Positions 35,983 to 43,672 of a stretch of DNA of 51,464 nucleotides are shown piece by piece. Both the position numbers and the translations under genes were made by a program. A model generated the notes under the pieces. That model ran no database searches. It had not been told where the DNA came from and saw only the letters and a list, made by a program, of their open reading frames with translations. Source of the DNA: Planctomycetota bacterium (GTDB lineage Bacteria; Planctomycetota; GCA-002687715). How positions within the stretch are numbered: the first letter of the stretch is position 1; the number at the start of each line of letters is the position of its first letter. The stretch covers positions 1-51,464 of the forward strand of contig SIAO01000015.1 of assembly GCA_009691765.1 (NCBI GenBank). Reading direction: 5' to 3'.

Positions 35983-37143
35983 ATGGCGCAAATCAATGCC
36001 ACGCCCACGAGCCGCCCAGTGCTGCTCGTTCTTGCATTGGCCCTCGTCGTCCTCCTCTGCTACGGCATGAGGGTGGCGTTTGAAAAACCCGGGACCGCAT
36101 TGAAAGCTGAAATGCTAGCCAGTGCAGGGGCAGGGACCAGCTTCACCTTGGAAGACGGCGCGAGAATCCCAGGGACTGGCAACATCCTCGTCGAGGATGA
36201 ACTGGTTGCTGTGCAGCGCGTCACTGCTGAAGGCAGCCCGGTGAACAGCGGCATCTTGCTGCTGAACAACCAGCACACCTTCAAGGTGGTGGAGCGCGGA
36301 GCTGCGGGCACCAAGGTCACAAACCACGCGGCAGGCGCCAGCGTGAAAGAACCGGGAACGCTGTTCTTCCCAGAGAACTTCGCATCCTTCGGCGATGAGG
36401 TGGATGAGCTTTTCTATCTCATCCTCTGGATCACAGGGATCGCCTTCATTCTCACTGAGGGTTTCTTCCTGTTCTGCGTCTTCTCATTCTGGGCCAAGCC
36501 CGGCATGCGCGCGCATCACTTGCATGGCCATCACACTCTCGAATTGGTGTGGACACTCGTGCCCGCCATCATCCTCGTGGCCCTCGCGCTCTTGCAAGCC
36601 GGCATGTGGAAATCCATGAAGATGGAGATTCCACTCGCTGACTCACCCGATGTGTTTGAGGTGCAAGTGGCCGCACAGCAGTTCCAATGGAACTTCCGCG
36701 TTGCAGGCAGCGACGGAAAGTTCGCAACCCCGGACGACGTGCCAAGCGTTGGCGAACTCCACGTCCCTGTTGGCAAGAAAGTGCGCGTCGTGCAGCGTTC
36801 GATCGACGTCATCCACTGCTTCTTCTTGCCGAACTATCGCGTGAAGCAGGACGTCGTGCCGGGCCTCGCAGTACCCGTGTGGTTCGACACCTCGCGCGCC
36901 GGGCGCTTCCCCATCATGTGCGCCGAGCTTTGCGGCTTGGGCCACACCAAGATGGGCGGCACGCTCGTGGTGCACGAAACAGCAGATTTCAAAACGTGGC
37001 TGGAGAAGGAATCAACTCTCTGGACCAGCGAAAACGACGGCCAGGACCGACCGGATTGGTCAGGCGCTTCTTCGAAGATCTGGTGGTGGTGGGACCAACA
37101 CGATGTTGGGGTGCACTACCAGGGCGAAAAGACGAACCGCTGA
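35983..37143 (+). CDS. ctaC: Cytochrome c oxidase subunit II (CuA)
   Basis: The protein has 386 residues from ATG 35983 (GGAG 35973-35976 is 6 nt upstream). The CuA ligands are H278 in DVIHCFF and C313, E315, C317, H321 and M324 in CAELCGLGHTKM. Two classical membrane helices are at about 145-165 and 185-205. An additional N-terminal helix (VLLVLALALVVLLCYG) and a roughly 90-residue extracytoplasmic beta segment (about 40-130, DGARIPGTGNILVEDELVAV) precede them, so the protein is about 100 residues longer than usual. No haem c motif is present, so this is not a caa3-type fusion. It receives electrons from the cupredoxin or cytochromes encoded nearby. Confidence 0.95.
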   Translation: MAQINATPTSRPVLLVLALALVVLLCYGMRVAFEKPGTALKAEMLASAGAGTSFTLEDGARIPGTGNILVEDELVAVQRVTAEGSPVNSGILLLNNQHTFKVVERGAAGTKVTNHAAGASVKEPGTLFFPENFASFGDEVDELFYLILWITGIAFILTEGFFLFCVFSFWAKPGMRAHHLHGHHTLELVWTLVPAIILVALALLQAGMWKSMKMEIPLADSPDVFEVQVAAQQFQWNFRVAGSDGKFATPDDVPSVGELHVPVGKKVRVVQRSIDVIHCFFLPNYRVKQDVVPGLAVPVWFDTSRAGRFPIMCAELCGLGHTKMGGTLVVHETADFKTWLEKESTLWTSENDGQDRPDWSGASSKIWWWWDQHDVGVHYQGEKTNR

Positions 37144-37161
37144 GGCGAAGGGACTACAACC

Positions 37162-38988
37162 ATGCACTTACTGGAAGCCACTGACTTCAACGTCACCACC
37201 ACTCCTTGGCTGGTCATTCTCGGTCTATGCGTCCTGATGGCCTTGGTGCGCCTCATTGCGCCCAAGTTCTACAGCCATTACCTGTGGTCCGGCGACCACA
37301 AGATGATCGGCAAACAGTTCCTCGTCTCGTCGCTGCTGTGGGCTGTCGTGGGCGGAGCCTTAGCCCTCGGCGTGCGCTGGCAGTTGGCATGGCCCGGAAG
37401 CGAAGTGCCGGGATTCAAAGCGCTCTTCGGTTGGCCTGATGGCGGTGCTGCTCCCGAGCACTACAACATCATGTTCACCATGCATGCCTCGGTGATGATC
37501 TTCTTCGTCATCATCCCGCTGCTGGTCGGCGCCTTCGGCAACTTTGTCGTGCCGCTGCAAATCGGCGCGCAAGACATGGCCTTCCCCTTCTTGAATGCGC
37601 TGTCCTATTGGCTGATGTGGCCAGCATTCATCTTCATGGCGTTCAGCTTCTATGTCCCCGGCGATGGCGCGGGCGCGGGCTGGACCAGTTACCCGCCGCT
37701 TTCAGAAACCATGTTGGGTGACGGCCAAACACTGTGGTGCATGGGCGTGTGGTTCGTTGGTTGGTCATCTATCTGCGGTGCGGTGAACTACATCACCACC
37801 ATTGTGAAGATGCGCGCCAAGGGCATGACGCTGTTCCGCATGCCGCTGACAAGCTGGAGCATTCTGATCACCAGCATTCTCGTGCTCTGCGCCACTCCGG
37901 TCCTCGGCTCTGCCGTGACCATGTTGCTCATGGACCGAGAGTTCGGTTCCAGCTTCTTTGTGCCCGCTGCGCGCGTGGTGTCTGACGCCGCTCAAGCGAC
38001 CGGCGGAGGTCAGGTCATCCTCTGGCAGCACTTGTTCTGGTTCTACAGCCATCCCGCTGTGTACATCCTCGTGCTCCCAGCCATGGGCATGGTTTCTGAC
38101 ATGCTCGCAAACGCCTGCCGCAAGCCCGTCTTCGGCTACCGCCCGATGGTGTATTCCCTGATCGCCATCGCCTTCTTGGGCTTCGTCGTGTGGGGCCACC
38201 ACATGTTCCAGTCGGGAATGAACCCGGCCCTCGGCCGCACATTCATGATCGCTACCATGATGATCGCGCTGCCTTCCGCAGTAAAGACCTTCAACTGGCT
38301 CGCCACGATCTATCGCTCGCAAATGCAGCTCGAAGTGCACACGCTGTGCTCGCTGGCCTTCGTCTCGATGTGGATCATCGGCGGTCTCTCGGGCATCTTC
38401 ATGGCGGCAACGCCTGTCGACATCCAGATCCACGACACCTACGCCATCGTCGCGCACATCCACTACATCGTGTTCGGCTCGACACTCTTCAGCGTATTCG
38501 GAGCGATCTACTATTGGTACCCGAAGATGTTCGGGCGCACGATGAACAAGCCGCTGGCCTACACGCACTTCATCGTCACCTTCGTCGCGTTCCAGTTCAC
38601 CTTCTTCCCCATGCATGTCGTGGGCTCGCGCGGCATGTTGCGCCGCACAGCAGACCCATACTTCTACGGCAATCTGCAGGGCATGTTGCCCGTGAATCAG
38701 TTGATGACCGTCGCGGCCCTCATCCTTGGTGCTGCGCAGCTCGTCCTCGCCATCAACTTCTTCTGGAGCATGTTCGCTGGCAAGGTTTGCACTGAACGCA
38801 ATCCGTGGAAAGCCACCACCATGGAATGGAACACGCCCACACCTCCTGTGGGACACGGCAACTTCGACGTCATCCCCGAAGCGCACCGTGGGCCCTACGA
38901 ATACGCCGATCCTGACGCTGCGGAAGACTTCACGCCGCAATTCCAGGCACCAGCAGGCAGCGCCAAGCCTGTGCCACACGCTCACTGA
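37162..38988 (+). CDS. ctaD: Cytochrome c oxidase subunit I, A2-type
   Basis: The protein has 608 residues with 12 or more membrane helices. CuB and haem ligands are visible: H297 with Y301 (HPAVY), H346-H347 (GHHMF), H432 and H434 (AHIHY), and an N-terminal haem a His in FTMHAS. In the D-channel the usual Glu of HPEVY is absent; the motif is YSHPAVY with Y295-S296, the mark of A2-type haem-copper oxidases. It pumps protons while reducing O2 with cytochrome c or cupredoxin electrons. It is 18 bp after subunit II in the same operon. Confidence 0.97.
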   Translation: MHLLEATDFNVTTTPWLVILGLCVLMALVRLIAPKFYSHYLWSGDHKMIGKQFLVSSLLWAVVGGALALGVRWQLAWPGSEVPGFKALFGWPDGGAAPEHYNIMFTMHASVMIFFVIIPLLVGAFGNFVVPLQIGAQDMAFPFLNALSYWLMWPAFIFMAFSFYVPGDGAGAGWTSYPPLSETMLGDGQTLWCMGVWFVGWSSICGAVNYITTIVKMRAKGMTLFRMPLTSWSILITSILVLCATPVLGSAVTMLLMDREFGSSFFVPAARVVSDAAQATGGGQVILWQHLFWFYSHPAVYILVLPAMGMVSDMLANACRKPVFGYRPMVYSLIAIAFLGFVVWGHHMFQSGMNPALGRTFMIATMMIALPSAVKTFNWLATIYRSQMQLEVHTLCSLAFVSMWIIGGLSGIFMAATPVDIQIHDTYAIVAHIHYIVFGSTLFSVFGAIYYWYPKMFGRTMNKPLAYTHFIVTFVAFQFTFFPMHVVGSRGMLRRTADPYFYGNLQGMLPVNQLMTVAALILGAAQLVLAINFFWSMFAGKVCTERNPWKATTMEWNTPTPPVGHGNFDVIPEAHRGPYEYADPDAAEDFTPQFQAPAGSAKPVPHAH

Positions 38989-39002
38989 GCGAATACTGGT
39001 CC

Positions 39003-39986
39003 ATGACTTCCTCCAACGACACCACCAAAGCGCTCAGCGGACGCGGGCTTCACGCCTTCGCCGCGGTGCTGTTGGTCACCACGCTCTTCCTGCTCTTCGC
39101 AGGCGGACAAGTGACCAGTACGGACAGCGGTGATGCGGTGGATTCGTGGCCGTTGCCGCTGCGCGTGAAAATGCCTGAAATGGTGGGCGGCGTGTTTTGG
39201 GAATTGGGTCATCGCCACGTGGCCGGATTCACCGGACTACTCACCGGGGCATTCGCGCTCACGGTGTTGTTGCGCTCACGCCAAGCGCACGCCCCTGCTC
39301 CGTGGGTGCGACGCCTTGCCTATGCCGCTTTCGGTTTGGTGCTGGCTCAAGCTGCCTTGGGCGGCCTGCGTGTGCTCGTCGGCACGAAGTTTCCTGGCGT
39401 CGCAAGCACTCCTGATGAACCGATGGTCATTCGCGCGATCGCCATTGTGCACGCCCTCATGGCGCAAGCCTTCCTCGCAGTAGTCACCACACTGTGGGTG
39501 GCCACGCGCCAAGGGTTTGGCAGCGGTGAACGCATCGCCTTGCCGCAACTAGAGCGTCGCGCCAAGATCGCGTTGGCCGCTGTGATGTTGCAAATCGCAC
39601 TCGGTGCTTGGCTACGACACACCATGACAGACATGGGCATCGTGCTGCATGTGATCGGCGCACTTGTGGCCCTTGTGGCCCTCGCACGTGTGAGCGGCGC
39701 GGTGCTCAGCACCGAACTCGCACGCATTGCCAGCCTGCGTTGGCCCGCGCATGCGATCGGCCTCGTGGTCACATTGCAGATTCTGCTCGGAGTCGCCACG
39801 CTCCTGCTCGTGGAAGACGGCACGGCGCGCACCGCAGCGTTCAACTTCAAGGCTGTAGTCCCGAGCCTGCACTTGGTCATCGCTGGTGTGCTGGTGATGT
39901 ATGTGCAGATTCTCTGGGTGCGGTCGTGGCACACGCCCGCAGCGCAAAGCAGCAATGTCGGTGTCGTTCGCGAGGTGCTCGCATGA
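39003..39986 (+). CDS. ctaA: Haem A synthase (COX15/CtaA)
   Basis: The protein has 327 residues and eight predicted membrane helices in two related halves. Paired histidines in LGHRHVAG, IVHALM, VLHVIG and SLHLVI match the haem ligands of CtaA, which oxidises the C8 methyl of haem O to make haem A. Between the first two helices is the extracytoplasmic segment TSTDSGDAVDSWP. It follows the oxidase subunit I gene by 14 bp and overlaps ctaB by 4 bp (ATGA), consistent with dedicated cofactor supply for this oxidase. Confidence 0.93.
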   Translation: MTSSNDTTKALSGRGLHAFAAVLLVTTLFLLFAGGQVTSTDSGDAVDSWPLPLRVKMPEMVGGVFWELGHRHVAGFTGLLTGAFALTVLLRSRQAHAPAPWVRRLAYAAFGLVLAQAALGGLRVLVGTKFPGVASTPDEPMVIRAIAIVHALMAQAFLAVVTTLWVATRQGFGSGERIALPQLERRAKIALAAVMLQIALGAWLRHTMTDMGIVLHVIGALVALVALARVSGAVLSTELARIASLRWPAHAIGLVVTLQILLGVATLLLVEDGTARTAAFNFKAVVPSLHLVIAGVLVMYVQILWVRSWHTPAAQSSNVGVVREVLA

Positions 39987-40885
39987 GCGCCGCCACCATG
40001 CCGACGGTGCTTGCACCGACACGTCTTCGTGCTTGGATAAGCCTGCTGAAGCTGCGCCTCAATGTGCTCGTCATCGTGGCTGCACTCGCGGGCTATCTCT
40101 TGGCTTTGCCTGTTCCGCGCAACATCGACGTGATCGCGCTGCTGGCCTTGAGCGTCGGAGTCTTGCTTTCTGCGGGTGGCGCAAGTGCCATCAACATGGC
40201 TCTCGAAGCCCACCTCGATGCACTGATGGAACGCACGCGTGGACGGCCTGTGCCCGCAGGGCACATCAGCAAGGATGAAGCCATCATCTTTGGCAGCGTC
40301 TGCACTGCGCTCGGTGTGGGCGTGTTGTTCTTTGCGCTCGGACCCGTGCCGGCCGCGCTCTCTGCGGCCACGGTGCTCCTCTATGTCGGTGCGTACACGC
40401 CGCTGAAAACGCGCTCGAACCTCAACACCATTGTGGGCGCCATCCCTGGTGCACTGCCCGTGTTGCTCGGCTGGGCCGCTGCAGGAGCGCCCTTCAGTGC
40501 TGCGGCCTTGAGCTTGTTCACGCTCATCTTCGTGTGGCAGTTCCCACATTTCCTCGCCATCGCCACACTGCATCGCGAGGACTATGCCCGGGCCGGTTTC
40601 AAGATGCTGCCCGTGGACGATCCGCAGGGCCTGCGCACAGCGCACCGAGTTCTGCTGCACGCGCTCTTGTTCGTGCCTGTGAGCATCTTGCCTGCATGTC
40701 TCGGCCTCGGCGGCGCTGTTGCACTCTGGGGCTGCCTCGCATGCGCCATCTTTTTCCTCGGAGCTGCACTCTGCTCGGTTTTGACGCGCAGCCTCGATTC
40801 GTGGAAGTTTCTGTTCTGGGCATCACTGTTGGTGCTGCCCGTGCAATTCGCATTTCTGTTGGCCGATGCCATGACCGCCTCGTAA
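39983..40885 (+). CDS. ctaB: Protohaem IX farnesyltransferase (haem O synthase)
   Basis: The protein has 300 residues from ATG 39983, coupled to the ctaA stop. UbiA-family prenyltransferase signatures are present: NMALEAHLDALMERTRGRP (first Asp-rich loop, usually NxxxDxxxD) and the YTPLKTRSNLNTIVGAIPGALP segment. FVWQFPHFLAIATLHREDY carries the second motif. Multiple membrane helices follow. It attaches a farnesyl group to haem B to form haem O, the substrate of CtaA. Confidence 0.95.
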   Translation: MSAATMPTVLAPTRLRAWISLLKLRLNVLVIVAALAGYLLALPVPRNIDVIALLALSVGVLLSAGGASAINMALEAHLDALMERTRGRPVPAGHISKDEAIIFGSVCTALGVGVLFFALGPVPAALSAATVLLYVGAYTPLKTRSNLNTIVGAIPGALPVLLGWAAAGAPFSAAALSLFTLIFVWQFPHFLAIATLHREDYARAGFKMLPVDDPQGLRTAHRVLLHALLFVPVSILPACLGLGGAVALWGCLACAIFFLGAALCSVLTRSLDSWKFLFWASLLVLPVQFAFLLADAMTAS

Positions 40886-40891
40886 GCATCA

Positions 40892-40909
40892 GGGCGCCTC
40901 GCGGCGTCC
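40892..40909 (+). terminator. Hairpin after ctaB
   Basis: GGGCGCC pairs with GGCGTCC (one G-U) around TCGC, between the ctaB stop and the subunit III Shine-Dalgarno (AAGGAACTGA). There is no T-run. It is probably a processing or stabilising stem within the operon. Confidence 0.38.
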
Positions 40910-40924
40910 GAAGGAACTGAAAAC

Positions 40925-41956
40925 ATGTCTTCAGATCATCACGCTCTGCCCCACATCGAAACCGAAGGCAACTTCGAGTTCACCAACGGCAAGTTCGCCA
41001 TGTGGCTCCTGATCGTGTCGGACGCTATGGCCTTCATCGGGTTCCTCGGCGCCTACATGGTGCTGCGGATCTCGGCGGTTGGCGAGCCTTCGCTCACAGG
41101 TCTGCCGTGGCAACCAGCTTGGAGCTTGCCGATGGACTTGATCCTCACGGGGTTGAACACCTTCGTGCTGATCTGTTCATCCGTGACCATGGTGAAAGCC
41201 CTCGCTGCGCTGCAAGACGGCAACCAAGCAGGGCTCAAGAAGTACCTCGCCATGACCATGCTCGGCGGCGCCTTCTTTGTCAGCTTCCAGTACTACGAAT
41301 GGACGCACTTCGTGCACGAAGGCATCACCATTCAGGGCATGAAGCTGGTGGACTTGGACACCGCAATGACGCGCGGCGCTGCGGCCGGCAACAAGCTGAC
41401 CAAGCTCGAGATGGCCGCGCAGATGTATGGCAAGCGTCGCTTTGAGGGAACTCCTGACGCGCCGGCCGCGTTGCCCACTGGCAAAGGCGCCCAAGATTTC
41501 CGCAGCGGCAACTTCACGGAAGCCGAGTACCTCTTCCTAGAACTCGCAGTGCGCGACCGTGCCAACGCGGATTTGCGTCCTGTGCAAGGCGGCATCATTC
41601 ATCACACGGCGTACGGCGTGCCAGGCACGACCAACGATCCCAAAGGCCGCACTGGCCGCGAATTGCAAGAGGAACTCGAAGCCGCGGAGCCCGCACAGCG
41701 TGGCAGCGTCATCCAAGCGCATCGCGCAGCAGGCTCGCGCGTAGCCAGCTTGTTCTGCTCCAGCTTCTATGTCTTGACGGGTTTCCACGGCCTGCATGTG
41801 GCGGTCGGCGTGCTTTATCTCGGCATCCTCCTGATCCGCGCTTTCCAAGGTGCGTACACCCGCGCCAACAGCAGCATCATCGAAGTCGCGGGCTTGTACT
41901 GGCACTTCGTAGACCTTGTCTGGGTGTTGTTGTTTATGCTCATCTATCTCATCTGA
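40925..41956 (+). CDS. ctaE: Cytochrome c oxidase subunit III with large extramembrane insertion
   Basis: The protein has 343 residues. Helices at the N-terminus (FAMWLLIVSDAMAFIGFLGAYMV, DLILTGLNTFVLICSSVTMV, YLAMTMLGGAFFVSFQYYEW) and C-terminus (FCSSFYVLTGFHGLHVAVGVLYLGILL, IEVAGLYWHFVDLVWVLLFMLIYL) match five-helix subunit III of bacterial oxidases, including the conserved GFHGLHV and YWHFVDLVW. Between helices 3 and 4 about 120 residues are inserted (around 140-265), polar and Ala/Glu-rich, without Cys or haem motif. Usual length is near 200, so this insertion is the main oddity. It stabilises subunit I and the proton path. Confidence 0.92.
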   Translation: MSSDHHALPHIETEGNFEFTNGKFAMWLLIVSDAMAFIGFLGAYMVLRISAVGEPSLTGLPWQPAWSLPMDLILTGLNTFVLICSSVTMVKALAALQDGNQAGLKKYLAMTMLGGAFFVSFQYYEWTHFVHEGITIQGMKLVDLDTAMTRGAAAGNKLTKLEMAAQMYGKRRFEGTPDAPAALPTGKGAQDFRSGNFTEAEYLFLELAVRDRANADLRPVQGGIIHHTAYGVPGTTNDPKGRTGRELQEELEAAEPAQRGSVIQAHRAAGSRVASLFCSSFYVLTGFHGLHVAVGVLYLGILLIRAFQGAYTRANSSIIEVAGLYWHFVDLVWVLLFMLIYLI

Positions 41957-41968
41957 GCGGAGAAAACC

Positions 41969-42265
41969 ATGTCCCATCAAGACCATGCTCACCCTGCTGC
42001 AACAGCTCACGCTCACCCTCCCTACTTGAAGGTGTTCGCACTTCTCGTGGCCCTCACGGTCGTGGAAGTGGTGGTCCCCTTCGTGCTGACTGGCAGCCGC
42101 GGCATTGCAGCCACATTGCTGATCGTCATCTCCGTGGTGAAGATCCTCTTCATTGCGCGCTACTTCATGCATTTGAAGTTCGACGCGAAGATCCTCGGGT
42201 TGGTGGCTTGCGCGCCGCTCGTGTGCGCCAGCATTCTGTCCTTTGTGCTGCTCTGGGATCACTGA
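41969..42265 (+). CDS. Cytochrome c oxidase subunit IV-like (COX4_pro/CyoD type)
   Basis: The protein has 98 residues. A His-rich N-terminus (HQDHAHPAATAHAHPPY) is followed by three hydrophobic helices (VFALLVALTVVEVVVPFVL, ATLLIVISVVKILFIARYF, GLVACAPLVCASILSFVLL). The phrase KILFIARYFMHLKFD is characteristic of prokaryotic oxidase subunit IV. It starts 12 bp after subunit III. A role in oxidase assembly is known for the family. The His-rich tail could also bind metal, which is speculative. Confidence 0.88.
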   Translation: MSHQDHAHPAATAHAHPPYLKVFALLVALTVVEVVVPFVLTGSRGIAATLLIVISVVKILFIARYFMHLKFDAKILGLVACAPLVCASILSFVLLWDH

Positions 42266-42272
42266 TGCAAGC

Positions 42273-42294
42273 GAGAGGCGCTGCGGCGCCTCTC
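42273..42294 (+). terminator. Perfect 9-bp hairpin between oxidase subunit IV and the UPNC gene
   Basis: GAGAGGCGC pairs with GCGCCTCTC around TGCG, ending 9 nt before ATG 42304. There is no T-run. It may delimit the oxidase transcript or modulate expression of the selenoprotein. Confidence 0.42.
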
Positions 42295-42303
42295 AACTCA
42301 CCC

Positions 42304-42552
42304 ATGCAACGCTGGCTACCATTCACACTGTTTCTCTTGCTCGGCCTTCTGCCGGGCACGGCCTACGCCTGACCCAACTGCAAGGCGGCGGTCGCTGCCA
42401 ACGACAAGAACGGCGAAGGCATGGCATTGGCCTACAACCTCAGCATCTATCTCATGATCGGCGCGGTGCTGAGCCTCGGTTGCTGGGTTGTATTCATGGT
42501 GCGCAAGGCCGACCGCGCCCACGCTGCCCAGGTCGGCGACTCGGACTCCTAG
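42304..42552 (+). CDS. Small UPNC membrane selenoprotein in the oxidase operon (in-frame TGA at 42370)
   Basis: The gene encodes 82 residues ending at TAG 42550-42552, with TGA at codon 23. Reading TGA as selenocysteine gives a signal peptide (residues 1-22, ending GTAYA) followed at once by U-P-N-C-K, then a polar stretch, one membrane helix (about 49-69, IYLMIGAVLSLGCWVVFMV) and a short basic/acidic tail. From memory, homologous small proteins beside planctomycete and other oxidase genes have CPNCK at this point, so U replaces the first Cys of a CxxC pair. A hairpin with GGUC loop begins at SECIS distance. After signal cleavage the selenocysteine would be at or near the N-terminus of the periplasmic part. 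Lying between subunit IV and SCO1, it may help reduce or metallate the oxidase copper sites. No Shine-Dalgarno is obvious, and each half is too short for a normal gene caller. Confidence 0.85.
42384..42399 (+). promoter_or_regulatory. Candidate bacterial SECIS element (UPNC gene)
   Basis: A 6-bp stem, GGCGGC (42384-42389) with GCTGCC (42394-42399), includes one G-U pair and closes the loop GGUC (42390-42393). Exactly 17 nt separate the TGA from the loop. From memory the E. coli fdhF SECIS likewise has 17 nt before an AGGUCU loop. Confidence 0.82.
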
Positions 42553-42588
42553 ACACTGCGGCCTCCATGGGCCTCGCGTCTCACTGCA

Positions 42589-42594
42589 TACACT
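42589..42594 (+). promoter_or_regulatory. Possible -10 box (TACACT) before the SCO1 gene
   Basis: TACACT ends 8 nt before ATG 42603 with no Shine-Dalgarno, the same arrangement as other candidate leaderless starts. It could give the SCO1 gene a promoter of its own. Confidence 0.33.
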
Positions 42595-42602
42595 GGAGCG
42601 CC

Positions 42603-43610
42603 ATGCGCATCATTCCCACGAGCCTCACGCTGCTGCTCCTGTTTGCCACGGTCAACGCGCAAGATTCTCACGCACAAGCGGAACTCCCGCGTCTTGGTTT
42701 CCGTTTGCCGACATTCAGCTTCGAGCGTGAAGACGGCAGCGCTTGCGGCTCCGAAGAACTCAAAAACGAAGTCTGGATCGCTGACTTCATCTACACCTAC
42801 TGCAGCGGACCTTGCCCAGCCATGACATCGGCCATGGGCAAGTTGCAAACGGAGCTGCGCTCGCTGAACGGCCTGAAGCTCGTGACGATCACCGTGGACC
42901 CCGAGCGCGACACGCGCAACGCGCTGCACGACTATGCGCAACGGAGCGGTGCCGATCCGACGCGCTGGGCCTTCCTACGCGGCACACCAGAATCCACAGC
43001 GCAACTCATGCGTGAGGGCTTCAAGCTCGGCGACCCAGGCGACCCCATCAATCACAGCACGCGCTTTGTCCTTGTAGACTGCGGCCTCGTGGTCCACGGC
43101 ATCTACGACCACGAAGACCCGGCCAGCATGGAGCGCCTCGTGCGCCACACACACATGCTGCTTGGACAAGAGCCGAAAATGGACCTGAGTTTTTTCCCAC
43201 CCGTGAATGCCACATTGAATGGGCTTGCAGCAATCTTGCTCTTCGTGGGTTGGCGCCGCATCAAGCGCCGCGACTTCGCAGGTCACAAGCGCGCCATGCT
43301 CGCGGCCTTCACCTGCTCGGCCGTGTTCCTCGCTTGCTACCTCACCTACCACGCACTCAAAGCCGGAGTGGTCACGAGCTTTCCAGAAGCGCATCCCACA
43401 GCGCGCATCGTCTACCTCTTTATTCTCGGGACGCACACTGTTCTCGCGGTAGCAGTGCTGCCTTTCATCATCCAAGCCATCCGCCAAGGCTTGAAAGACA
43501 ACCGCCCGAAACATGTCCGCGCCGCGCGCATCGCCCTACCGGTGTGGTTCTACGTTTCCGTGACCGGCGTGGTCATTTACTTCATGCTCTATCAGTGGTT
43601 CCCGGCATAG
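42603..43610 (+). CDS. SCO1/SenC copper chaperone fused to DUF420 membrane domain
   Basis: The protein has 335 residues. The signal peptide is MRIIPTSLTLLLLFATVNAQ. Residues about 30-185 are a SCO1 thioredoxin fold with the copper ligands C67 and C71 (YCSGPCP, CxxxC) and H151 (INHSTRF); a TVDPERDT segment is also characteristic. Residues about 190-335 carry four membrane helices of the DUF420 type (LNGLAAILLFVGW, MLAAFTCSAVFLACYL, LFILGTHTVLAVAVL, VWFYVSVTGVVIYFMLY), a fusion known from other bacteria. It delivers copper to CuA of subunit II. It is 50 bp after the UPNC selenoprotein gene, so thiol/selenol and copper chemistry are encoded side by side. Confidence 0.94.
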   Translation: MRIIPTSLTLLLLFATVNAQDSHAQAELPRLGFRLPTFSFEREDGSACGSEELKNEVWIADFIYTYCSGPCPAMTSAMGKLQTELRSLNGLKLVTITVDPERDTRNALHDYAQRSGADPTRWAFLRGTPESTAQLMREGFKLGDPGDPINHSTRFVLVDCGLVVHGIYDHEDPASMERLVRHTHMLLGQEPKMDLSFFPPVNATLNGLAAILLFVGWRRIKRRDFAGHKRAMLAAFTCSAVFLACYLTYHALKAGVVTSFPEAHPTARIVYLFILGTHTVLAVAVLPFIIQAIRQGLKDNRPKHVRAARIALPVWFYVSVTGVVIYFMLYQWFPA

Positions 43611-43672
43611 TTTCTCGGCTGCTGTCCCACCGCGGCATACAGCTATGATGGCCGCCCACGATCGGAGGAATC

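Noticed and set aside
42370..42372. TGA as a nonsense mutation making a pseudogene
   Set aside because: The rest of the frame is intact to a TAG, the codon is at the expected Cys, and a hairpin of SECIS geometry follows. Two further genes in the window show the same pattern.
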